Assembly: GCF_041435115.1 (NCBI RefSeq)
Contig: NZ_CP108046.1
Coordinates: 5,828,001-5,892,000 of the forward strand
Source of the DNA: Streptomyces sp. NBC_00289
Lineage (GTDB): Bacteria > Actinomycetota > Actinomycetes > Streptomycetales > Streptomycetaceae
Length of the DNA stretch: 64,000 bases
Direction: 5' to 3'
A program made the position numbers and the translations under genes. Of the stretch, positions 52,618 to 61,645 are shown in pieces. Position 1 is the first letter of the stretch, and each line of letters begins with the position of its first letter. The notes beneath the pieces are model-generated. The model searched no databases. It saw nothing but the letters and a program-made list of their open reading frames with translations, and had not been told where the DNA came from.

Positions 52618-52893
52618 GTGGCCACCCAGCCCTTCACCATCGAGGACCTCAAGCGGATCCTGCTCGAGGGAGCCGGCGCCGACGAGAACGTCGACCTCGA
52701 CGGCGACATCCTCGACACGGAGTTCGAGGAGCTCAGCTACGAGTCCCTGGCGCTGCTGGAGACCTGCGGCCGGATCGAGCGCGAGTACGGCATATCGCTC
52801 GACGACTCCGTGCTGACCGAGGCCAAGACCCCCCGGGCGATGGTCGAGGCGGTCAACGCCCGCCTCGCCGACACCACCCCGGCGGCCGCCTGA
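52618..52893 (+). CDS. Type II PKS acyl carrier protein
   Basis: 91 residues. The phosphopantetheine Ser43 lies in LSYESLALLET, the usual type II PKS ACP motif. It carries the growing polyketide between KS, ketoreductase and cyclases. GTG 52618 has GAAAGGA upstream. The 216-base gap before it contains a short duplicated GACACCCGGCGCCCGGCC element. Confidence 0.95.
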   Translation: MATQPFTIEDLKRILLEGAGADENVDLDGDILDTEFEELSYESLALLETCGRIEREYGISLDDSVLTEAKTPRAMVEAVNARLADTTPAAA

Positions 52894-52922
52894 CCACCCG
52901 CCGGCGCGGCGTCCCCCTCCGA

Positions 52923-53091
52923 CACCGCGCCGGCGGCTTCCCTGCCGACGCCGCCCCGACGGCCTTCCCGCCGAGGCGGCCACGGCGGCTGCCTCACCGA
53001 CCGGCCCAGACGCCCACCGACCCGGGCCCCGCGCCACCGCGCCGGCGGCTTTCCCTGCCGAGCCGGCTACGGCGGCTGCCTCACCGACCGG
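52923..53091. repeat. Degenerate duplication between ACP and ketoreductase genes
   Basis: CACCGCGCCGGCGGCTT[T]CCCTGCCGA occurs near 52923 and 53035. CGGC[C/T]ACGGCGGCTGCCT followed by CACCGACCGGC occurs near 52977 and 53063. The two copies differ by an indel of about 25 bases. No promoter is apparent in this 270-base gap. Confidence 0.75.
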
Positions 53092-53163
53092 CACCACGCA
53101 CGGCCACCGCACCCCCTCCACCTCACCCCCCTGCCCACACACGCCTACAAGGGAGCACCAGAC

Positions 53164-53949
53164 ATGTCCGACATTCCCCAGCGGGTCGCCCTCGTTTCCG
53201 GGGCCACCAGCGGTATCGGTCTCGCGGTGGCACGGCTGCTGGCGGGCCAGGGGCACCGGGTCTTCATCGGTGCCCGCGACGCCGAGAACGTGGCCCGTAC
53301 CGTCAAGCAGCTGCGCGAGGAGGACCTCGACGTCGAGGGTGCCGCCCTCGACGTGACCTCGCCGCTGTCGATCGAGACCTTCGTCCAGGCCGCCGTGGAC
53401 CGCTTCGGCACCGTCGACGTCCTGGTCAACAACGCGGGCCGGTCCGGCGGCGGCGTCACCGCCGACATCGACGAGGAGCTCTGGTACGACGTCGTCGAGA
53501 CCAACCTGAACGGCGTCTTCCGGCTCACCCGCGCCGTCCTGAACACCGGCGGCATGCGCCACAAGGACCGCGGTCGGATCATCAACGTCGCCTCCACCGC
53601 GGGCAAGCAGGGCGTGGTGCTGGGCGCCCCCTACTCCGCCTCCAAGCACGGAGTCGTCGGCTTCACCAAGGCCCTCGGCAACGAGCTCGCGCCGACCGGC
53701 ATCACCGTCAACGCGGTGTGCCCCGGCTATGTGGAGACGCCCATGGCGCAGCGCGTGCGGGCCGGTTACGCGGCCGCGTACGACACGTCCGAGGACGCCA
53801 TCCTGCAGAAGTTCACGGCGAAGATCCCCCTCGGCCGCTATTCCAGCCCCGAGGAGGTCGCCGGACTCGTGGGCTACCTCGCCTCCGACACGGCCGCCTC
53901 CATCACCGCGCAGGCGCTCAACGTCTGCGGCGGTCTCGGCAACTTCTGA
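53164..53949 (+). CDS. C-9 ketoreductase (ActIII/UrdD-like)
   Basis: A 261-residue SDR of the aromatic PKS ketoreductase class. VSGATSGIGLAVARLLA binds NADPH, VLVNNAGRSGGG is the NNAG motif, and YSASKHG holds YxxxK. C-terminal ETPMAQRVR and NVCGGLGNF are typical of ActIII-like enzymes, which reduce the C-9 carbonyl of the nascent chain and guide first-ring folding. AAGGGAG precedes the start. Confidence 0.96.
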   Translation: MSDIPQRVALVSGATSGIGLAVARLLAGQGHRVFIGARDAENVARTVKQLREEDLDVEGAALDVTSPLSIETFVQAAVDRFGTVDVLVNNAGRSGGGVTADIDEELWYDVVETNLNGVFRLTRAVLNTGGMRHKDRGRIINVASTAGKQGVVLGAPYSASKHGVVGFTKALGNELAPTGITVNAVCPGYVETPMAQRVRAGYAAAYDTSEDAILQKFTAKIPLGRYSSPEEVAGLVGYLASDTAASITAQALNVCGGLGNF

Positions 53950-53983
53950 CCGGTCCGACACCCGTACCTTCCGAGGAGCACGC

Positions 53984-54928
53984 ATGTCCGCATCCGAGCC
54001 GCGGGAAGTCGAGCACGAGATCACCGTCTCGGCCCCGGCCACCGCCGTCTACCGGCTGATCGCCGAGGTGGAGAACTGGCCGCGGATCTTCCCGCCGACC
54101 ATCTACGTCGACCACCTGGAGCGTTCCGGCAACGAGGAACTGATCCGCATCTGGGCGACCGCCAACGGCGAGGCCAAGAACTGGACCTCGCGCCGCGTCC
54201 TGGACCCCGAGGGCCTCGGCATCACCTTCCGCCAGCAGGTCTCCACGCCCCCGGTCGCCACCATGGGCGGCACCTGGATCATCGAGCCGCTGTCCGAGAC
54301 CGAGTCACGCATCCGGCTGCTGCACGACTACACGGCCGTCGACGACGACCCGGCGAGCCTGGCCTGGATCGAGGAGGCCGTGGACCGCAACTCCCGCTCG
54401 GAGCTCGCGGCCCTGAAGACCAACGTGGAACTGGCCACCGCCTCCGAGGAGTTGACCTTCTCCTTCGAGGACACGGTCGAGATCGACGGGTCCGCCAAGG
54501 ACGCCTACGACTTCGTCAACGAGGCCGGCCTGTGGTCCGAGCGGCTGCCGCACGTGGCGACCGTACGGCTCACCGAGGACACCCCCGGCCTGCAGACGCT
54601 GGAGATGGACACCCGCGCCAAGGACGGCTCCGTACACACCACGAAGTCCTACCGGGTGTGCCTGGACGGCGAGAAGATCGCCTACAAGCAGACCACCCTG
54701 CCGGCGCTGATGACCCTGCACACCGGCTACTGGACGTTCCGCGAGACGGACACCGGCGCGACCGCCTCCTCGCAGCACACCGTCGTGCTGCGGCCGGAGA
54801 ACATCGAGCGGATCCTCGGCCCCGAGGCGGGTGTGGACGAGGCCAGGGAGTACGTGCGCTCGGCGCTCAGCACCAACAGCCGCGCGACCCTGGGTCACGC
54901 CAAGAACCACGTCGAAGCGAGGCGCTGA
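53984..54928 (+). CDS. Didomain aromatase/cyclase (UrdL/PgaL-like)
   Basis: 314 residues with two START-like polyketide cyclase domains: the first from EHEITVSAPATAVYRLIAEVENWPRIFP (residues ~10-150), the second from EDTVEIDGSAKDAYDFVNEAGLWSERLPH (~160-310). Such didomain enzymes dehydrate and aromatise the first ring after C-9 ketoreduction. CGAGGAG lies six bases before the ATG. The next gene follows after three bases. Confidence 0.95.
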   Translation: MSASEPREVEHEITVSAPATAVYRLIAEVENWPRIFPPTIYVDHLERSGNEELIRIWATANGEAKNWTSRRVLDPEGLGITFRQQVSTPPVATMGGTWIIEPLSETESRIRLLHDYTAVDDDPASLAWIEEAVDRNSRSELAALKTNVELATASEELTFSFEDTVEIDGSAKDAYDFVNEAGLWSERLPHVATVRLTEDTPGLQTLEMDTRAKDGSVHTTKSYRVCLDGEKIAYKQTTLPALMTLHTGYWTFRETDTGATASSQHTVVLRPENIERILGPEAGVDEAREYVRSALSTNSRATLGHAKNHVEARR

Positions 54929-54931
54929 CCC

Positions 54932-57250
54932 GTGGCCGGTGCCGACGCTGTCGATACGCAGGTCGTGGTGGTCGGCGCCGGCCCCGTCGGGCTGATGCTC
55001 GCCGGAGAACTGTGCCTCGGCGGTGCCGACGTGACCGTACTGGAGCTGCTGGACGCGCCGACGACACAGTCGCGGGCGTCCACCCTGCACGCACGGACCA
55101 TGGAGATCCTGCACCAGCGGGACCTGCTGGAGGGCCCCGGCGGGTTCGGCGACCCGCTGCCGCCGCACGAGCCGATGGGCCACTTCGGCGGCCTGCCGAT
55201 GGACCTGCGGCTGCCCAGCCCCTACCCGGGGCAGTGGAAGGTGCCGCAGGTCCGCACCGAGGAACTGCTCGGTGCCCGCGCGGTCGAACTCGGGGCGCGG
55301 ATCATGCGCGGATACCGGGTCGTCGGCCTGGAGCCGTACCCGCACCACATCGAGGTGGCGGCGGAGTACGGCGGGCGGCGGGAACGGTTCACCACGCGCT
55401 ACGTCGTCGGCTGCGACGGCGAGGACTCGGCCGTACGACGGCTCGCGGGCATCGGCTTCCCCGGCAACGGCGCCGAACGGGAGCTGATCCGGGCCGACGT
55501 CGACGGCATCGAGATCCGCAACCGCCGCTTCGAGCGGCTGCCGAAGGGGCTCGCCATCGCCGCCCGGCGCGGCGACGGCGTCACCCGGGTGATGGTCCAC
55601 GAGTTCGGCCGCCCGGCGCGCGCGAGCGGCGAGGCGTCCTCCGCGGACATCGTCGAGGCCTGGCGCAACGTCACCGGCGAGGACATCTCCGGCGGCACCC
55701 CGCTGTGGGTCAACTCCTTCGGCGACGCGTCCCGGCACGCGGAGCGCTACCGCGACCGTCGTGTGCTGCTGGCCGGCGACGCGGCGCACCAGCAGATGCC
55801 GATCGGCGGCCAGGCGCTCAACCTCGGCCTCCAGGACGCCGTCAACCTGGGCTGGAAGCTCGCCGCGACCGTGGTGGGGCAGGCCCCGGACGGGCTGCTC
55901 GACACCTACCACGAGGAGCGGCACGCCGTCGGGCGGCGGGTGCTGTCCCACATCCGGGCCCAGGCGCGGCTGCTGCTGGGCGGCCCGGAGGTGGAGGCCC
56001 TGCGCTCCGTCGTCGGCGAACTGACCGCCTACGAGCCGGTACGGGCCCACCTGGCCGGCACCATCAGCGGCCTCGACGTGCGCTACGAGACGGCGGCCGG
56101 CCACCCGCTGGTGGGCGCCCGCCTCCCGGAGGCCCAACTGCCCGGCTCCGCCGAGCCGTTCAGCGCGCTGGGCCTGCTGCGCACCGGGCGCGGACTGCTG
56201 CTCGTGCCGGCCCGGCAGGAGGAGCTGCGGCAGCGGATCGCCGACGTGGCCCGGCCGTGGGCCGCGACCGTCGACACCGTGACCGCGCTGCCCCCGGCGG
56301 AGGGCCCCCTGACAGAGGTCGCCGCGGTGCTCGTCCGCCCCGACGGCCACGTCGCCTGGGCCGGCGACTCGCCGGACGGCCTGGACGCGGCTCTCGGCCG
56401 CTGGTTCACCCCCGGCGGCCCGCGGGACACGCTCCCGCGCGCACACCCCCACGCAACGCACGCACACGTCAACGGCAGGAGAAGGAACATGGGTGACCTC
56501 ACCGGCAAGACCGCGCTCGTCACCGGCGCGAGCCGCGGGATGGGCCGGGCCACCGCCGAACGCCTGGCCCGGGACGGCGCGCTCGTCGCCGTGCACTACG
56601 CCACCAACGAGGACGCGGCCGCCGAGGTCGTCGCCGGGATCGAGAAGGACGGCGGGCGGGCGTTCGCCGTACCGGCCGAACTCGACGCACCCGGCGGCGT
56701 GCACGAGCTGTTCCTCGGCCTGGAGCGGGGACTCAAGGAGCGCACCGGCTCCACCGTGCTCGACATCCTGGTCAACAACGCCGGGGTGATGGGCGGGGTG
56801 AAGCCCGAGGACACCACGCCGGATCAGTTCGACCGGATCTTCGGCGTGAACGCCAAGGCGCCGTTCTTCATCATCCAGCGGGCGCTCGCCGACATCCCCG
56901 ACGGCGGCCGGATCGTGAACATCTCCTCCGGGCTGACCCGGTTCGCCAACCCCGACGAGATCGCGTACGCGATGAGCAAGGGCGCCGTGGAGCAGCTCGC
57001 GCTGCACTTCGCCAAGGCGCTCGGGCCGCGCGGGATCACCGTCAACAGCGTGGCCCCCGGCATCACCCGCAACGGCAACCCGGTGTTCGACATCCCGGAG
57101 GCCGTCGAGGCGATGGCGGGCCTGTCCACCTTCAACCGGGTCGGCGAACCGCAGGACGTCGCCGACGTCATCGCCTTCCTCGTCTCCGACGACGCCCGCT
57201 GGGTCACCGGCTCCTTCGTCGACGCGAGCGGCGGAACCCTCCTCGGGTGA
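54932..57250 (+). CDS. Fused FAD monooxygenase - SDR reductase (PgaM/UrdM-like)
   Basis: 772 residues. The first ~500 form a class A flavin monooxygenase (VVGAGPVGLMLAGEL; GCDGEDSAVRR; VLLAGDAAHQQMPIGGQALN). From residue ~520 a full SDR follows (VTGASRGMG; LVNNAGVMGG; YAMSKGAVEQL; C-terminal VDASGGTLLG). PgaM/UrdM-type fusions carry out late oxygenation/dehydration and ketoreduction in angucycline pathways. An ATG at 56489 (Met520), at the exact start of the SDR, is preceded by AGGAGAAGGA, so a free SDR may also be made, as described for pgaM. Confidence 0.94.
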   Translation: MAGADAVDTQVVVVGAGPVGLMLAGELCLGGADVTVLELLDAPTTQSRASTLHARTMEILHQRDLLEGPGGFGDPLPPHEPMGHFGGLPMDLRLPSPYPGQWKVPQVRTEELLGARAVELGARIMRGYRVVGLEPYPHHIEVAAEYGGRRERFTTRYVVGCDGEDSAVRRLAGIGFPGNGAERELIRADVDGIEIRNRRFERLPKGLAIAARRGDGVTRVMVHEFGRPARASGEASSADIVEAWRNVTGEDISGGTPLWVNSFGDASRHAERYRDRRVLLAGDAAHQQMPIGGQALNLGLQDAVNLGWKLAATVVGQAPDGLLDTYHEERHAVGRRVLSHIRAQARLLLGGPEVEALRSVVGELTAYEPVRAHLAGTISGLDVRYETAAGHPLVGARLPEAQLPGSAEPFSALGLLRTGRGLLLVPARQEELRQRIADVARPWAATVDTVTALPPAEGPLTEVAAVLVRPDGHVAWAGDSPDGLDAALGRWFTPGGPRDTLPRAHPHATHAHVNGRRRNMGDLTGKTALVTGASRGMGRATAERLARDGALVAVHYATNEDAAAEVVAGIEKDGGRAFAVPAELDAPGGVHELFLGLERGLKERTGSTVLDILVNNAGVMGGVKPEDTTPDQFDRIFGVNAKAPFFIIQRALADIPDGGRIVNISSGLTRFANPDEIAYAMSKGAVEQLALHFAKALGPRGITVNSVAPGITRNGNPVFDIPEAVEAMAGLSTFNRVGEPQDVADVIAFLVSDDARWVTGSFVDASGGTLLG
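56477..57250 (+). CDS. Nested SDR reading frame inside the PgaM-like gene
   Basis: Internal in-frame start at ATG 56489 gives a 253-residue reductase (MGDLTGKTALVTGASRGMG...). The interval includes its ribosome-binding site AGGAGAAGGA (56477-56486), better than that of the full-length gene. In the gaudimycin pathway the corresponding pgaM is known to yield both the fusion and a separate reductase that form a complex. Expression here is inferred from the site. Confidence 0.6.
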   Translation, partial: RRRNMGDLTGKTALVTGASRGMGRATAERLARDGALVAVHYATNEDAAAEVVAGIEKDGGRAFAVPAELDAPGGVHELFLGLERGLKERTGSTVLDILVNNAGVMGGVKPEDTTPDQFDRIFGVNAKAPFFIIQRALADIPDGGRIVNISSGLTRFANPDEIAYAMSKGAVEQLALHFAKALGPRGITVNSVAPGITRNGNPVFDIPEAVEAMAGLSTFNRVGEPQDVADVIAFLVSDDARWVTGSFVDASGGTLLG

Positions 57251-57254
57251 CGCC

Positions 57255-58784
57255 GTGACCACGTCGTATCCCTCCGCGACGGCCACCGCCGAGCTCGCCG
57301 CCGGGCGGTGGGGCGCACGGCTGTGGGCCCTGCTGTTCGTCCTCGCCGGCAACATGCTCATCGACGCGCTCGAAGTGTCCGTGGCGGTCGTGGCGCTGCC
57401 CGCGATCGGCACGGACCTCGGGCTGCCGCTGACCGCCGTGCAGTGGACGATGACCGGTTTCGCCGTCGGCTTCGGCGGGCTGATGCTCTTCGGCGCCCGC
57501 GTCGTGAGCCTGCTGGGGCGCCGCCGGGTCTACCTGGCGGCGCTCCTCGCCTTCGCGGCCGCCTCCCTGCTGAGCGCGTTCGCCCAGGAACCCTGGCTGC
57601 TGGTCGCCACTCGCCTGGTCAAGGGCTTCTGCGCGGCGCTCACCGCGCCCACCGGCCTCGCCATCATCTCCACCGCCTTCCCCGAAGGCCCGCCCCGCAG
57701 CCGGGCGTTGTCCGTCTACACCCTGTTCGGCGCGGTCGGCTTCACCACCGGCCTGCTCCTCTCCGGCTGGCTCACCGGCTACAGCTGGCGGCTGACCTTC
57801 GCCTTCCCGGCACCGGTCGTGCTGCTGCTCTTCGCCCTCGGCCTGCGCCTGATCCCCGACAGCGACACGGCACCCGGGGCAGCACCCGGCATGCACCGGC
57901 GCTACGACGTGACGGGCGCCGTCACCTTCACCGGCGCCCTGCTCGCCCTCGTCCAGGGCATCACCGCCCTCCCGGCCCACGGCTGGGCCGATCCCCGGTC
58001 CGGCGGAGCCCTGCTGGCCGCCGCGACGCTGCTCGCGCTGTTCGTCGCCGTCGAACGCACCGCGCCCGCACCGCTGGTGCGGTTCGGCGCGCTGCGCGGC
58101 GGACCGATGCTCCGCTCGGCCCTTGGCGCGGCCTGTCTCAACGGGTCGTATCTCGGGCTGCTGTTCGTCCTCGTCCACCAGTTGCAGACGGTCGCCGGCT
58201 GGTCGCCGCTGCGCTGCGCGCTGGCCCTCGGACCGGCCGCCGCCCCGCTCGCGGTCACCGCGCTGCTGTCCGGCCGGCTCGTCACCCGCTTCGGCGCCCC
58301 GCGGCTCATCGCGGCCGGCGCGGTCCTCCCCCTCGCGGGCTACCTGCTCCAGCTGCGCACGTCCTGGCCGCTCGACTACCCGGGGCTGCTGCTGCCCACG
58401 CTGCTGCTGGTGGGGGCCGGCTTCGTGCTGTCCTTCGCCGCGCTGAACACGCAGGCCACCGCGTGGCTGCCGGCCGCCGAACGCGGCGCGGGCAGCGGCC
58501 TCTACCAGACGGCCGTACAGACCGGTGCGGCCCTGATTCCGGCGCTCACCGCCGCCCTGCTCACGGCCGCCACCCCGGCGCACGCCACGGCCGCCGAGGC
58601 CGTGGCGGCCTGCCGGCCCGCGCTCGTCCTGGTCGCCGCACTCGGCGGACTCGGACTCCTCGTGGGCCTTCGCGGCCTCACCCGCACCGCCGTACCGCGC
58701 CGCCCTCCCGTACCTCCCACCCACTCCACGACGGGGAACGATCATGGACCAGACGACGAAGACCTGGATCTTCGACGACCTTGA
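57255..58784 (+). CDS. MFS transporter
   Basis: A 509-residue exporter with 12-14 helices. LEVSVAVVALPAIGTDLG, ARVVSLLGRRRVYLAALL (motif A) and ATRLVKGFCAALTAPTGLAII are typical MFS drug exporter segments. The C-terminal 40 residues are hydrophilic, and the 3' end overlaps the next ACP gene by 41 bases in another frame. It is the second exporter of the cluster. Confidence 0.9.
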   Translation: MTTSYPSATATAELAAGRWGARLWALLFVLAGNMLIDALEVSVAVVALPAIGTDLGLPLTAVQWTMTGFAVGFGGLMLFGARVVSLLGRRRVYLAALLAFAAASLLSAFAQEPWLLVATRLVKGFCAALTAPTGLAIISTAFPEGPPRSRALSVYTLFGAVGFTTGLLLSGWLTGYSWRLTFAFPAPVVLLLFALGLRLIPDSDTAPGAAPGMHRRYDVTGAVTFTGALLALVQGITALPAHGWADPRSGGALLAAATLLALFVAVERTAPAPLVRFGALRGGPMLRSALGAACLNGSYLGLLFVLVHQLQTVAGWSPLRCALALGPAAAPLAVTALLSGRLVTRFGAPRLIAAGAVLPLAGYLLQLRTSWPLDYPGLLLPTLLLVGAGFVLSFAALNTQATAWLPAAERGAGSGLYQTAVQTGAALIPALTAALLTAATPAHATAAEAVAACRPALVLVAALGGLGLLVGLRGLTRTAVPRRPPVPPTHSTTGNDHGPDDEDLDLRRP

Positions 58785-59193
58785 CGATCTCGACGACCTG
58801 GACTACGAGTTCGAGCAGGACCACGTGGTGGACGTGGTGCCGCCGAGCCTGGGGCAGCTGGCCTCCTGCGGCCTCACCGAACGCACCCGGCTCATCGACG
58901 CCTACGTACGGGCCGAACTCGCCCGTGTGCTGCGGGTGGAGCCGCACACCATCGACACCGTGGGCCGCCCCATGAACAGCCTCGGCATCGGCTCCATCAC
59001 CGGCCTCGAACTCCAGCGCCGGATGGAGGCCGTCCTCCAGGTCGACGTCAACCTCAACATGCTGCTGCGCGCCAACAGCGCCGCCGAACTGGTCGACTGC
59101 CTGGCCGGACAGCTCGGCCCCGAGGACAACCCGCACAAGCACGCCGGCGAGATCGAGCACCTCGTCTCGCACGACCTGCCGGGCACGGCGTGA
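58744..59193 (+). CDS. Acyl carrier protein with acidic N-terminal extension
   Basis: 149 residues. An acidic head (DDLDDLDDLDYEFEQD, residues 11-26) precedes a carrier domain (~45-125) with the serine motif SLGIGSITGLELQRR (Ser84). The LGIGSI form is closer to modular type I PKS or NRPS carriers than to the core type II ACP at 52618. The stop overlaps the PPTase start. It may carry a special starter, a tailoring acyl group or an aminoacyl group; no adenylation or acyltransferase gene is visible here. Confidence 0.85.
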   Translation: MDQTTKTWIFDDLDDLDDLDYEFEQDHVVDVVPPSLGQLASCGLTERTRLIDAYVRAELARVLRVEPHTIDTVGRPMNSLGIGSITGLELQRRMEAVLQVDVNLNMLLRANSAAELVDCLAGQLGPEDNPHKHAGEIEHLVSHDLPGTA

Positions 59194-60014
59194 GCGGGGA
59201 CCTGCTCGTCCGCGGGGGGCCGGCCACCGACGCGGCCCGGCTGCCCGTCCCCGGCCGGCTCGACGTGTGGCTGCTGCGCCGGCCCCGGCTCGACTCGGCG
59301 GCCGAACAGCTGGAGCTGACCGAGCTCAGCGACGCCGAACGCAGGCGCACCGCCTCCTTCGTGCGCCCCACGGACGGCATCACCTACGCCTCCGCGCACG
59401 TCGCCCTGCGCCGGCTGCTCGGCGCCTACCTGGGCCGGGCCCCGCGGGACGTGCCGTTCGTGCGGGAGCCCTGCCCCGGCTGCGCCAAACCGCACGGGCG
59501 GCCCGCCGTCGCCCACCCCGGCCCGCCGCTGCACTTCTCCCTCGCCCACAGCCACGGCATGGCCGCCATCGCCGTCTCCACCACGGTGATCGGCGTCGAC
59601 GTGGAGCGGCTGCCCCGCGACGAGACCGTCGAGGTGTGCGCCCCCGCCCTGCACCCGGGGGAACGGGAGGAACTCGCCGGCCTCGCCGGCCAGGCCAAGC
59701 GCGAGGCGTTCGGCCGGATGTGGACCCGCAAGGAGGCCTACCTCAAGGCGCTCGGCACCGGCCTGTCCCGCGATCCGGGCCAGGACTACCTCGGCTCCGA
59801 CGCCCACCGCAGGCCGGCCGGCTGGACCCTCCTGGACCTGCCGGCCGGCCCCCGGCACAACGCCGCCGTCGCGGTGCTCGGCACCGAGGCGCCCCGGGTC
59901 GGGGTGCGCTGGCTGCCCCCGGAGGCACTGTTCGCCGGCGGCACGGTGGACCTCGACGCCGTCGACCCGGGCGTCGCCGCCACGACCACGCAAGGACCTG
60001 ACAGGGGAGCGTGA
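59190..60014 (+). CDS. 4'-phosphopantetheinyl transferase (Sfp type)
   Basis: 274 residues. IGVDVERL (metal-binding Asp/Glu) and FGRMWTRKEAYLKALGTGLS are the Sfp signatures; HFSLAHSHGMAAIAVS precedes them. It converts apo-ACP to holo-ACP using CoA. Coupled by GTGA overlaps to the carrier protein before it and to the carboxylase beta chain after it. JadM is the comparable cluster enzyme in jadomycin biosynthesis. Three ACPs in this window need activation. Confidence 0.93.
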   Translation: MSGDLLVRGGPATDAARLPVPGRLDVWLLRRPRLDSAAEQLELTELSDAERRRTASFVRPTDGITYASAHVALRRLLGAYLGRAPRDVPFVREPCPGCAKPHGRPAVAHPGPPLHFSLAHSHGMAAIAVSTTVIGVDVERLPRDETVEVCAPALHPGEREELAGLAGQAKREAFGRMWTRKEAYLKALGTGLSRDPGQDYLGSDAHRRPAGWTLLDLPAGPRHNAAVAVLGTEAPRVGVRWLPPEALFAGGTVDLDAVDPGVAATTTQGPDRGA

Positions 60015-61645
60015 CCCAGATGTCGACCGACCAGACCGGCACGGCACAGACCGCCGCCGCCCGGCCCAGCCTGCGCGACCGCGAACACCGCGGCCAGTGG
60101 AGCGCCCTGGAACGGGTGGAGGAGCTCGGCCTGATCAAACAGGCCGCCGCCCACGGCGACCCGCTGGCCACCGAGCGCCAGCACGCCAAGGGCAAGCTCA
60201 CCGCACGCGAACGCATCGAACTACTCCTCGACGACGGCTCGTTCAACGAGGTCGAGAGCCTGCGCCGGCACCGCGCCTCCGGCTTCGGACTGGAGCGCAA
60301 GCGGCCCTACACCGACGGTGTGGTCACCGGCTGGGGCACGGTCGAGGGCCGTACCGTCTTCGTGTACGCCCACGACTTCCGCATCTTCGGCGGCGCCCTC
60401 GGCGAAGCCCACGCGCAGAAGATCCACAAGATCATGGACATGGCCCTGGCGGCCGGGGCACCCCTGGTGTCGCTGAACGACGGCGCGGGCGCCCGGATCC
60501 AGGAGGGCGTCAGCGCGCTGGCCGGCTACGGCGGCATCTTCCAGCGCAACACCCGGGCCTCCGGCGTCATCCCGCAGATCAGCGTGATGCTCGGCCCGTG
60601 CGCGGGCGGCGCGGCCTACTCGCCGGCCCTCACCGACTTCGTCTTCATGGTCCGCGACATCTCCCAGATGTTCATCACCGGACCCGACGTGGTGCGGGCC
60701 GTGACCGGCGAGGAGATCAGCCAGAACGACCTCGGCGGCGCCGACGTCCACGCCACCACCTCCGGGGTCGCCCACTTCGCCTACGACGACGTCCGCAGCT
60801 GCCTGGAGGACGTGCGGTACCTGCTGTCCCTGCTGCCGTCCAACAACCGCGAACTCCCGCCCACCGCCAAGGGCGACGACCCCGCCGAGCGGCGCACGGA
60901 CCCGCTGCTGGAGCTCGTCCCCGAGGACCCGAGCCGGGTCTACGACATCCGGGGCGTCATCGAGGAGATCGTCGACGACGGCGAGTACTTCGAGATCCAG
61001 CCGGGCTGGGCGACCAACATGGTGTGCGCGCTGTCCCGGCTGGACGGCGAGGTCGTCGGCATCGTCGCCAACCAGCCCGCCTCCTTCGCCGGCGTCCTCG
61101 ACATCGACGCCAGCGAGAAGGCCGCGCGGTTCGTGCAGTTCTGCGACGCCTTCAACATCCCGCTGGTCACCCTGATCGACGTGCCGGGCTTCCTGCCCGG
61201 CGTGGACCAGGAGCACAACGGCATCATCCGGCGCGGCGCCAAACTGCTGTACGCCTACTGCAACGCCACCGTGCCGCGCATCTCCCTGGTGCTGCGCAAG
61301 GCCTACGGCGGCGCCTACATCGTCATGGACTCCCGGTCCATCGGCACCGACCTGGCGCTGGCGTGGCCGTCCAACGAGATCGCGGTCATGGGCGCCGAGG
61401 GCGCGGCCAACGTCATCTTCCGCCGCGAGATCGCCGCCTCCGACGATCCCGACGCCACCCGGGCGCAGAAGATCAAGGAGTACCAGGCGGAGCTGATGCA
61501 CCCGTACTACGCGGCGGAACGCGGCCTCGTCGACGACGTCATCGACCCGCGCGACACCCGCCGGGCGCTCGTGCGGGCGCTGGCGATGCTGCGCAGCAAG
61601 CAGGCCGACCTGCCGTGCCGCAAGCACGGCAACCCGCCGCAGTGA
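60011..61645 (+). CDS. Acyl-CoA carboxylase beta chain (carboxyltransferase)
   Basis: A 544-residue carboxyltransferase of the PccB/AccB type. Seen: GKLTARERIELLLDDGSFNE, NDGAGARIQEGVSALAGYG, CAGGAAYSPALTDF and VDVPGFLPG-like IDVPGFLPGVDQE. The residue after GGAY in KAYGGAYIVMDS is Ile rather than Asp; in actinobacterial carboxylases this favours acetyl-CoA over propionyl-CoA, fitting malonyl-CoA supply. It works with the alpha chain at 44441 and the epsilon gene that follows. GTG 60011 or ATG 60020 could be the start. Confidence 0.93.
   Translation: MTQMSTDQTGTAQTAAARPSLRDREHRGQWSALERVEELGLIKQAAAHGDPLATERQHAKGKLTARERIELLLDDGSFNEVESLRRHRASGFGLERKRPYTDGVVTGWGTVEGRTVFVYAHDFRIFGGALGEAHAQKIHKIMDMALAAGAPLVSLNDGAGARIQEGVSALAGYGGIFQRNTRASGVIPQISVMLGPCAGGAAYSPALTDFVFMVRDISQMFITGPDVVRAVTGEEISQNDLGGADVHATTSGVAHFAYDDVRSCLEDVRYLLSLLPSNNRELPPTAKGDDPAERRTDPLLELVPEDPSRVYDIRGVIEEIVDDGEYFEIQPGWATNMVCALSRLDGEVVGIVANQPASFAGVLDIDASEKAARFVQFCDAFNIPLVTLIDVPGFLPGVDQEHNGIIRRGAKLLYAYCNATVPRISLVLRKAYGGAYIVMDSRSIGTDLALAWPSNEIAVMGAEGAANVIFRREIAASDDPDATRAQKIKEYQAELMHPYYAAERGLVDDVIDPRDTRRALVRALAMLRSKQADLPCRKHGNPPQ

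Noticed and set aside
54305..57412. Long minus-strand open frame opposite the aromatase/oxygenase genes
   Set aside because: A by-product of GC-biased third positions. The plus strand holds clear enzyme motifs and the minus translation shows only low-complexity His/Gly/Arg-rich sequence.
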